Shown here: positions 1 to 6,562 of the stretch, one piece after another
Position numbering within the stretch: position 1 is the first letter of the stretch
Layout of the letters: the number at the start of each line of letters is the position of its first letter
DNA from: Candidatus Avacholeplasma faecigallinarum
GTDB lineage: Bacteria; Bacillota_I; Bacilli_A; Acholeplasmatales; Anaeroplasmataceae
Assembly: GCA_018715825.1 (NCBI GenBank)
Contig: DVKU01000179.1
Location: 1 to 7,977 of the forward strand
Direction: 5' to 3'
DNA length: 7,977 nucleotides
Made by a program: the position numbers and the translations under genes
Notes under the pieces: generated by a model
Told to the model about the DNA's origin: nothing
Database searches by the model: none
The model's input: only the letters and a program-made list of their open reading frames with translations

Positions 1-7
1 TAATATT

Positions 8-2137
8 ATGAAATTAAAAAAATTAACAATGGCTGGTTTAGCGGCCGTGGCTGTTTTAGGATTAGCTTCATGTGGAAAACAAACTCCTTCAGAGAAAAAT
101 GAATCCCTAAATGCTGCCACAGGAGCTACTACTGATAAAGACTTAGATATATATGAAGCTCAATTATCTGATTTTTTAAGCGTTTATAACGATGCTAAAA
201 CAAAGACTAATGTTAACGAGAAATTTGCTTATATGGCTAAGGCTGAAGCAGAATTATTATCATCTGCAGTTTTCATTCCAACATCTACTTTAGGTGGTAA
301 CTATGCTTTAGGAAAGGTAGCACCACGTACAGCACCATATGCTTTATGGGGTAGTGATGAATATAGATATAAAAATCTTGTTGTCACTAATGAATTAATG
401 AAGGCATCAGATCGTCAAGCTTTATTAGAACAATGGGAAGCTCATAAAGGTACTGAAGGCTATGACTCAGTTGAATATGCTAAAACTTATTTAACTTCAA
501 AGGGTTATACATTTACTGATACTTATGTATATCAATACACAGCTGCACCTAAGACTTTCGACTGGTTAGCAACATCTCAACAAACAGATTCTGAGGTTGT
601 AACTAACATCGTTGATGGTTTAGTTGAATACAATGGTGAAAATGAGTTAGTTCCTGCTTTAGCAACTTCTGCAACACCTGAAAGAACAGAAAATGCTGAT
701 GGAACTGTAACATACACATTTGAAATTAAGAGTGGCTTAAAGTGGTATAAAAATGATGGTACTGCTACTAACTATGATATAACAGCAGATGATTTCGTAG
801 CTGGTTTCCAACATATGCTTGATGCTGCTGGTGGACTTGAACATTTAGTTCAAGGTGTTATCGTTGGTGTAGATGAATATTTAAGTGGAGAAATTACTGA
901 TTTTTCACAGGTTGGAGTAAAGGCTGAGGGTAATAAGGTAAGCTATACACTTATAAAAGATTTATCATATTTTGAAACATATTTAAGCTATAATATTTAT
1001 CAACCATTATGTAGAGCTTACTTCTTAGAACAAGGAGGAGCATTTGGTAGACAAGCATTTGCTGAAGCTTCAAACTCATCAACTTATACATATGGTAAGT
1101 CAAAGGATAATGTATTAAGCTGTGGTGCTTACTATATTAAAACTTATGGTGATAATTCAACAATTGAATATGAAATGAATCCAGGATATTGGGATCAAGA
1201 TATTGAGATTAAACACATTAAGTGGTTATATAATGCTGGTTCTGATCAATTAAAGGGATATAATTGGTTAAAGGATAATCAAATTAGTGGTGCAGGTTTA
1301 AATACTGCTGCAATTGAACAAGCTAAAAAGGATTGTTTATTTGATACTTACGCTTATGTAACTGATACTACATCTACTACATATTTTGCTGCTTATAACT
1401 TAAATCGTCAAACATATGTATTATCTAATGGTGCTGTTGCTTCTAAGCAAAGCGAGAAGCAAGCTGTTGATACATACAAAGCAATTCAAAATAGAAACTT
1501 CCGTTTAGCACTATCATATGCATTTGATAAGGCAAACTGGAATGCACAACAAAAGGGTGAGGATTTAGCATTAACTGCTTTAAGAAACTCTTATATTCCA
1601 TATGATTTCGTATCATTAACTGATGAAATTACAGTTACAGTTGGTAGCGAAAATAAGACATATGCTGCAGGTACTGCTTATGGTAAAATTTTACAAGATT
1701 ATTGTGATGCATTAGGTCTTGATATTAATGTTAAAGATGGTGTAAATGGTTGGTACAATGTTAATAATGCTAAAGCTACTATGGCAAAAGCTGTTGAAGA
1801 ATTAGCTGCTGATGGATTAACTATCAACTCTGATAATAAGATTCATCTTGACTTATTCTATTTATCAACAAGTGATGTTCAAACTAAGCAAGCTACATCT
1901 TATAAGCAATCTGTTGAGGCTGCATTAGGTGACTATGTTGTAGTTGATTTAGTAGAGTGTACAACTCCAGATGATTATTACAATGCTGGTTATCATGCAC
2001 CTACAGGAGCAGATGGAAACTATAACGTATTCTATGGCTCTGGTTGGGGTCCTGATTATGGTGATCCTTCTACATATCTTGATACTTTCTTACCTGAAGG
2101 TGCAGGATATATGACAAGAACTATTGGTTTATGGTAA
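8..2137 (+). CDS. oppA: Oligopeptide ABC transporter substrate-binding lipoprotein, OppA/AmiA type, apparently circularly permuted
   Basis: A 709-residue exported solute-binding protein (SBP_bac_5 family) that should capture extracellular oligopeptides and deliver them to OppBC. Residues 1-22 are a lipoprotein signal: basic MKLKK, a hydrophobic stretch, then lipobox L-A-S-C with Cys22 as the lipid anchor. Residues about 173-709 follow the usual AmiA order: start of the mature fold (TFDWLATSQQTDSEVV), LVPALA at 214-219, GLKWY at 243-247, NRNFRLALSYAFD near 495-507, and GWGPDYGDPSTYLD at 679-692. By family comparison D683 matches the OppA Asp that binds the peptide amino terminus. The protein stops at W709, where the family normally continues for about 100 residues. 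That missing part (EKFAYMAKAEAELL, IPTSTLGG, APYALWG, RYKNLVV) is instead found at residues 48-146. The start at 8 is fixed by the signal peptide; only 7 bases lie upstream, so no ribosome site is visible. The family call is firm. The permutation is inferred from recalled AmiA/OppA sequences. Confidence 0.93.
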   Translation: MKLKKLTMAGLAAVAVLGLASCGKQTPSEKNESLNAATGATTDKDLDIYEAQLSDFLSVYNDAKTKTNVNEKFAYMAKAEAELLSSAVFIPTSTLGGNYALGKVAPRTAPYALWGSDEYRYKNLVVTNELMKASDRQALLEQWEAHKGTEGYDSVEYAKTYLTSKGYTFTDTYVYQYTAAPKTFDWLATSQQTDSEVVTNIVDGLVEYNGENELVPALATSATPERTENADGTVTYTFEIKSGLKWYKNDGTATNYDITADDFVAGFQHMLDAAGGLEHLVQGVIVGVDEYLSGEITDFSQVGVKAEGNKVSYTLIKDLSYFETYLSYNIYQPLCRAYFLEQGGAFGRQAFAEASNSSTYTYGKSKDNVLSCGAYYIKTYGDNSTIEYEMNPGYWDQDIEIKHIKWLYNAGSDQLKGYNWLKDNQISGAGLNTAAIEQAKKDCLFDTYAYVTDTTSTTYFAAYNLNRQTYVLSNGAVASKQSEKQAVDTYKAIQNRNFRLALSYAFDKANWNAQQKGEDLALTALRNSYIPYDFVSLTDEITVTVGSENKTYAAGTAYGKILQDYCDALGLDINVKDGVNGWYNVNNAKATMAKAVEELAADGLTINSDNKIHLDLFYLSTSDVQTKQATSYKQSVEAALGDYVVVDLVECTTPDDYYNAGYHAPTGADGNYNVFYGSGWGPDYGDPSTYLDTFLPEGAGYMTRTIGLW

Positions 2138-2146
2138 GATAAACTC

Positions 2147-2175
2147 TTGACTTTACAATTAGGTTTTTGTAGAAT
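2147..2175 (+). promoter_or_regulatory. Candidate sigma-A promoter between oppA and oppB
   Basis: TTGACT (2147-2152) and TAGAAT (2170-2175) are each one mismatch from the -35 and -10 consensus, with an exact 17-bp spacer. The -35 box begins 10 bases after the oppA stop. It would start a transcript near 2182 covering oppBCDF without oppA. A perfect TATAAT at 2183-2188 lies just downstream but has no good -35 at the right distance. AT-rich DNA makes chance matches likely, so confidence is moderate. Confidence 0.5.
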
Positions 2176-2188
2176 AAAATTGTATAAT

Positions 2189-2235
2189 GACAGGGAGATG
2201 AGGATGATTTGTTATGGTCATCCTCTTCATTTGTC
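2189..2235 (+). promoter_or_regulatory. Long imperfect hairpin in the oppA-oppB intergenic region
   Basis: Arms 2189-2207 and 2218-2235 pair around a 10-base loop (2208-2217). The inner stem has 10 Watson-Crick pairs interrupted by one T-T mismatch (2199/2226). A small internal loop (2195-2196 against 2229) separates it from an outer stem GACAGG/TTTGTC with two G-U pairs. There is no T-run after it, so it is not a classic intrinsic terminator. Likely roles are protection or processing of the oppA mRNA 3' end, or a stabilising 5' hairpin on an oppBCDF transcript. The structure is read directly from the sequence; the function is inferred. Confidence 0.65.
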
Positions 2236-2239
2236 AAAT

Positions 2240-2246
2240 AAAGGAG
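2240..2246 (+). promoter_or_regulatory. Ribosome binding site of oppB
   Basis: AAAGGAG lies 10 bases before the ATG at 2257 and just 3' of the intergenic hairpin, in single-stranded A-rich sequence. It supports the chosen oppB start, which is followed by MGKYLLKRLI, the usual N-terminus of an OppB-type permease. Confidence 0.8.
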
Positions 2247-2256
2247 TGAAAAAAAG

Positions 2257-3831
2257 ATGGGTAAGTATCTTTTAAAGCGTTTAATTCACGGTATTTTTTC
2301 TATAATTATAGTAGTTGGTATTGTAATGGTACTTATCTTTTCATTACTTGATAGAAAGGGTATATTTGTAAATGATCCACAATATACCAAAAAATCAGGA
2401 AATCAAAAGATAGTATATGAATATCAACAATGGGAAAAGTATGGCTATGTTGAATTTGACACGTACAATGATTATATCAATTCATTAATTGATTTGGGAG
2501 AAATATCAGAAGAAGAAGCTACTGAAGCTAAAAAGCTAGGTATGACTGATGCTGATGATAGTGAAATAGTTTCTAAATGGGTTACTATTTTTACTGATTA
2601 TTATGAAAAACAAGGTTATACTGTGGAGAGGTTAAAAGGTAAAACTACCACATCAGGAGTAATTATTGAGGCCAATAGACAAAATTTAATTGCCTATAGA
2701 GATTTAAATTTGTTTGTTCGCTTGTGGAAATTTTTCACTAGTGTAGTTGAAATAGATACAATTCACTATGTAACTGATGACATTGAGGATAGAGGCATAA
2801 AATTTACCTTCTTTGATCCTTTAGCTGGAGGTAAATTTTCACCAGCTATAATAGGAAATGGTACAAAGCATAAATACTTATTATATTTTGATTCGAAATT
2901 TCCGTTTATTCATCAAAATTTGGTGACTTTTCATATAGGAAAATCATACTCCTTGTATGAAGGTGTCGATTTAGTTACCCAAATGACACAAAATCAAGGT
3001 GCTGCCGTTGTAAGTGATGTTATATATCCTACTGGTGTAACTGGACAATCAAGTCTAGATTTACATAGTGCTACTTATTCACCTGGTCAGGTATCAGATG
3101 AAAATATGCGCTTATTTGGTGATAATTATACCAATTGTAGAACTGTTAATTCATCATTATCAATGGTATCTAACTCATTTGTTATTGGTATTATAGCCAC
3201 TATATTTACATATTTATTGGGCGTACCTTTAGGTATTTTAATGGCTAGAAAGAAAGATAAATTAATTGATAATGTAGGTACTATCTATATTGTCTTTATT
3301 ATGGCTGTTCCATCCTTAGCTTATATTTTTATGTTCTCAGCTATTGGTAGCAACTTATTTGGATTGCCTAATCACTTTGGATTGGAGTCTAATCCAAAAT
3401 GGTTAATTTATGTACTTCCAATTGTATCCTTAGCTTTACCATCTATTGCCAATATAATGAAATGGCTAAGAAGATATATGATAGATCAGATGAGTTCTGA
3501 CTATGTTAAATTTGCTCGTTCTGGTGGTTTATCTGAAGGAGAGATATTTAGAAAGCATATATTAAAAAATGCGGCAATTCCTATTATTCATGGAATTCCA
3601 GGAAGTATTTTAGCGTGTATAACAGGTGCGATTATAACTGAAAGTGTTTATGCGGTTCCTGGTACAGGTAAATTATTAACTTCAGCAATTAATAAGCAAG
3701 ATAATGGTATTATAGTAGGATTAACTATGTTCTATGCTTGCTTATCAGTTTTATCATTAATACTTGGAGATATTCTAATGGCAATAGTAGATCCTCGTAT
3801 TTCATTTACAACGAGTGGAGGTAAGAGATAA
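2257..3831 (+). CDS. oppB: Oligopeptide ABC transporter permease OppB (AmiC type)
   Basis: A 524-residue inner permease subunit that with OppC forms the peptide channel. The N-terminus MGKYLLKRLIHGIFSIIIVV is typical of OppB/DppB. TM1 is about residues 10-31. A hydrophilic, extracytoplasmic region then runs to about 305. It is followed by the conserved permease core: TM2 about 306-329, TM3 about 341-363, TM4 about 382-401, the EAA coupling loop at about 416-442 (YVKFARSGGLSEGEIFRKHI), TM5 about 447-466 leading into AVPGTGKLL, and TM6 about 484-511 ending in VDPRISF. Classic enterobacterial OppB is about 300 residues and lacks the big insert. Streptococcal AmiC (about 500 residues) has one in the same place, so the length is expected for this branch. 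The stop overlaps the oppC start by one base (TAATG), indicating coupled translation. Conserved motifs make the call firm. Confidence 0.95.
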   Translation: MGKYLLKRLIHGIFSIIIVVGIVMVLIFSLLDRKGIFVNDPQYTKKSGNQKIVYEYQQWEKYGYVEFDTYNDYINSLIDLGEISEEEATEAKKLGMTDADDSEIVSKWVTIFTDYYEKQGYTVERLKGKTTTSGVIIEANRQNLIAYRDLNLFVRLWKFFTSVVEIDTIHYVTDDIEDRGIKFTFFDPLAGGKFSPAIIGNGTKHKYLLYFDSKFPFIHQNLVTFHIGKSYSLYEGVDLVTQMTQNQGAAVVSDVIYPTGVTGQSSLDLHSATYSPGQVSDENMRLFGDNYTNCRTVNSSLSMVSNSFVIGIIATIFTYLLGVPLGILMARKKDKLIDNVGTIYIVFIMAVPSLAYIFMFSAIGSNLFGLPNHFGLESNPKWLIYVLPIVSLALPSIANIMKWLRRYMIDQMSSDYVKFARSGGLSEGEIFRKHILKNAAIPIIHGIPGSILACITGAIITESVYAVPGTGKLLTSAINKQDNGIIVGLTMFYACLSVLSLILGDILMAIVDPRISFTTSGGKR

Positions 3832-4787
3832 TGGAAGATTTTAAATTAACAGACGAAGAATTATTCTCAAGAGTCGACTCTTCATCAATTAGCTCAGAAA
3901 AAATTACTGCTCCAAGATATTCCTATTGGAAATCTGTAGCTAGAGTATTTTTTAAAAAGAAAATTAACTGGATAGTTCTTACATTATTAGCAATAATAGT
4001 AGTATTTTCCTTTATTTATCCCCTTATTGTAGACTTTGATCCATTTTCTGAAATTAGTGATATTTCTAGACAGCATTTATCTCCAAGTGCTGCCATTGAA
4101 AAATTTGGTTTTAGCTTTCACTATATTTTAGGTACAGGTTCTTCAGGTGAATCAATTTTTGATAGCACCTGGTATGCTGCTAAAACATCATTGTCATTAG
4201 CTATTGTTTGTGCTGTAATTAATTTAACAGTTGGTATTTTAGTTGGAGCTATTTGGGGCTTTTCAAAAAAGGTAGATGTTGTTATGCAAGAGGTATACAA
4301 CATTATAGCTAATGTTCCATATATTTTATTCGTTTCAGTCTTTGTATTTGTAGTAGGATCAGGATTCTGGCCATTTGTTGCAGCCTTGACCATCACTGGT
4401 TGGTTAGGAATAGCTTATTTTATTCGTACTCAGGTTATTATAATTCGTGATAGAGAATATAATCTTGCTTCAAAATGCCTAGGTACACCTATTTTTAGAC
4501 TTACACTAAAGAATATATTACCATTTTTGACTTCAGTAATCGTTACTATTGCTGCTACAGAGGTCCCATCTTATATTTCTTATGAAGTATTCTTGTCATA
4601 TATTGGTATAGGTCTATCAGCTCAAGAATCATCATTAGGTAGGATGATTTCAACTGCTCAAGGCTCATTTACTGTTTATCCATGGGAATTCTGGGCACCG
4701 GTATTTATCGCATCATTTGTTACTATTGTATTATATGTAGTTGGACAAAATTTAGGTGATGCTAGTGATCCTAGAACTCATATGTAA
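3831..4787 (+). CDS. oppC: Oligopeptide ABC transporter permease OppC (AmiD type)
   Basis: A 318-residue permease, the partner of OppB. A hydrophilic cytoplasmic N-terminus (1-46) precedes TM1 (about 47-68). The OppC motif LGTGSSGESIFDSTWYAAKTSL (100-121) leads into TM2 (about 119-142); it has G and S where enterobacterial OppC has LGTDxxGRD, much as in recalled AmiD sequences. TM3 is about 163-188. The EAA coupling loop runs about 209-231 (EYNLASKCLGTPIFRLTLKN), and later hydrophobic segments lie at about 232-243 and 288-306. The end, VVGQNLGDASDPRTHM, is almost identical to the AmiD C-terminus as I recall it. The start is set by GGAGG at 3817-3821, nine bases upstream inside the oppB end, and by the 1-base overlap. 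An antisense open frame across this gene is not credible as coding. Confidence 0.95.
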   Translation: MEDFKLTDEELFSRVDSSSISSEKITAPRYSYWKSVARVFFKKKINWIVLTLLAIIVVFSFIYPLIVDFDPFSEISDISRQHLSPSAAIEKFGFSFHYILGTGSSGESIFDSTWYAAKTSLSLAIVCAVINLTVGILVGAIWGFSKKVDVVMQEVYNIIANVPYILFVSVFVFVVGSGFWPFVAALTITGWLGIAYFIRTQVIIIRDREYNLASKCLGTPIFRLTLKNILPFLTSVIVTIAATEVPSYISYEVFLSYIGIGLSAQESSLGRMISTAQGSFTVYPWEFWAPVFIASFVTIVLYVVGQNLGDASDPRTHM

Positions 4788-4801
4788 GGAGGGATATTAA
4801 A

Positions 4802-6550
4802 ATGGAAGATAAAAAAATATTATTATCCCTTAAAGATGTTGAGGTTAAGTTTAGAGTACGTGGTCGTATTCTAACCGCAATTAGAGGTGTATCATTAGAT
4901 ATTTATGAGAACGAATCTATCGCCATTGTTGGAGAGTCTGGATCTGGTAAGTCTGTTTTGACTAAAACATTTGCAGGAATGCTTGATTCTAATGGCTTTA
5001 TTAGTAATGGAGAAATTATATTAAATGATACAGAATTGCAAGACACAGTTGTTAAAAATAATAAGCTAGCTAAAAAAACGATAGCGATTATTAATAAATT
5101 CTTAGATAAATTTTCTAAACTTGAATACGGTGCTGCTACTTATAAGGAAATTTTAGATTTAAAGGCCTTAAAAAAAGCTAAAATGAATTTGACAGAAGCA
5201 GAGTCAAATGAAATAGATTCTAAAATTAAAAATTTAAATTATGAAAAAGTTGAACTTTTTAATTTAAAGCAAACCTTTGATTCTCGTAAAGAAAAGGATA
5301 AGATTAAAGATGCTAATCTTAAAATAAAGGAATATAAAGCGCAAATTAAGGCTTTAGAAGTTGAAAAGACTAAATTATTAAAAAAACATAAGCTTGATTT
5401 AAAAAATGATATAGAATTTAATAATGAATATAAAACTAAATTAGTATCATTAAAAAATAAGTATAAAGAAGAAATTAGTAAAGATATTACAGAAGAAATG
5501 AAAAAACAAAATGAATTAATTTCTAAGGAAGTGTATCTTTCAATTGGTAGATATTCATTTGTACAAAAAATAAAATTGGTTGCAAAACTTATTCTTGCTA
5601 TTAAAAAGGCAATGCGTTTTGGTGTTGATTTAGCTAATAAGGAACTGCTAAATCAGGTTTTTGATACTGTTGCTTTTAGAGTAGAATATTTAGATGAAAA
5701 TGACGATGTAATACATGGATATTGTAATCTTGATTTAGCAAAAATTAAATATACTAAGGACTGGCAGCAAATTCGTGGTAGTAGAGTTGCTACAGTATTC
5801 CAAGATCCAATGACTTCATTAAATCCGATTATTACAATTGGAAAACAAATTACTTCCATAATTTTAAAGCACCAAAAATGCTCTGAGGTAGAGGCTAGAC
5901 GTCGTGCCGTTGATTTAATGAAAAAGGTTGGTATTCCTAACGCTGAAAATAGATTTGATGATTACCCTTTCCAATATTCAGGTGGAATGCGTCAAAGAAT
6001 TGTAATAGCAATTGCTTTGTCATGTCAGCCTAAAATTTTAATTTGTGATGAGCCTACTACTGCTCTAGATGTTACTATTCAAGCACAAATCCTAAAGCTT
6101 ATTAAGGATTTGCAAAAAGAATTTAATTTCACAATAGTATTTATAACACATGACCTTGGTGTTGTTGCTAATATAGCTGATCGTGTAGCAGTATTATATG
6201 CTGGTCAAATTGTTGAACTTGGTACATGTGAGGATATTTTCTATGATCCACGTCATCCATATACTTGGGCATTACTATCTTCACTACCACAATTATCTGA
6301 GCGTGGTACAGAACTTTATTCAATTAGTGGAACTCCACCTTCTTTATATAATAAAATTATTGGTGATCCATTTGCACCAAGAAATCCATATTGTTTAAAA
6401 ATTGATACATTAAAGGATGCCCCTATGTTTAAGGTTAGTGAAACTCACTATGCTAAAACATGGCTATTAGATCCTAGGGCACCAAAAATTGAAAAGCCTG
6501 AGGCAATTAGAAATATTCATGAAAAGCTTGTTAAGGCTTGTAACATTTAA
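4802..6550 (+). CDS. oppD: Oligopeptide ABC transporter ATP-binding protein OppD (AmiE type) with a large insertion
   Basis: A 582-residue cytoplasmic ATPase subunit that powers peptide import with OppF; family members are usually about 335-360 residues. Motifs in order: Walker A GESGSGKS (44-51), Q-loop Q334 in TVFQDPMTSLNP, signature YSGGMRQR (392-399), Walker B ILICDEP with D416 and catalytic E417, D-loop ALD (421-423), and H-loop H450. The C-terminal oligopeptide-transporter domain starts at HPY (485-487) and includes GTPPSLYN, GDPFAPRN and the AmiE-like HYAKTWLLDPRAP (549-561). The four-cysteine cluster motif of some DppD/OppD proteins is absent. The extra length lies at about residues 80-308, between Walker A and the Q-loop, where relatives have only a short loop. 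This insert is rich in Lys, Glu and Asn, with coiled-coil-like helices at about 130-247 and an amphipathic stretch at about 252-284. AAGGAGG at 4786-4792, nine bases upstream, supports the start. The gene is intact and in frame throughout. Confidence 0.95.
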   Translation: MEDKKILLSLKDVEVKFRVRGRILTAIRGVSLDIYENESIAIVGESGSGKSVLTKTFAGMLDSNGFISNGEIILNDTELQDTVVKNNKLAKKTIAIINKFLDKFSKLEYGAATYKEILDLKALKKAKMNLTEAESNEIDSKIKNLNYEKVELFNLKQTFDSRKEKDKIKDANLKIKEYKAQIKALEVEKTKLLKKHKLDLKNDIEFNNEYKTKLVSLKNKYKEEISKDITEEMKKQNELISKEVYLSIGRYSFVQKIKLVAKLILAIKKAMRFGVDLANKELLNQVFDTVAFRVEYLDENDDVIHGYCNLDLAKIKYTKDWQQIRGSRVATVFQDPMTSLNPIITIGKQITSIILKHQKCSEVEARRRAVDLMKKVGIPNAENRFDDYPFQYSGGMRQRIVIAIALSCQPKILICDEPTTALDVTIQAQILKLIKDLQKEFNFTIVFITHDLGVVANIADRVAVLYAGQIVELGTCEDIFYDPRHPYTWALLSSLPQLSERGTELYSISGTPPSLYNKIIGDPFAPRNPYCLKIDTLKDAPMFKVSETHYAKTWLLDPRAPKIEKPEAIRNIHEKLVKACNI

Positions 6551-6562
6551 AGGAGGTATTGT

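Noticed and set aside
2183..2188. Perfect TATAAT as the main -10 box for oppB
   Set aside because: The sequence 17 bases upstream (TAGGTT) is a poor -35 and the TG just before it lacks the extended -10 spacing. TTGACT-N17-TAGAAT is the better pair, though this site remains an alternative.
2081..2256. OppA read as C-terminally truncated by a nonsense mutation or frameshift
   Set aside because: The missing C-terminal block is present near the N-terminus, and reading the gap after 2137 in frame gives nothing resembling it. Permutation explains the layout better than truncation.
4121..4396. Open frame on the minus strand inside oppC
   Set aside because: It lies wholly antisense to a conserved permease, and its Thr/Ile-rich composition is what the complement of membrane-protein codons gives.
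5039..5725. OppD insertion as an inserted mobile element or intein
   Set aside because: The segment has no intein splice-site Cys/Ser-HN signatures, no terminal repeats that I can see, and reads as charged helical protein with composition like the host gene.
5653..5859. Open frame on the minus strand inside oppD
   Set aside because: It is antisense to the Q-loop region of oppD and has no recognisable features.
6198..6398. Second-frame open frame on the plus strand inside oppD
   Set aside because: It overlaps the conserved OppD C-terminal domain in another frame, and its His/Leu/Ile-rich composition looks like a frame shadow.
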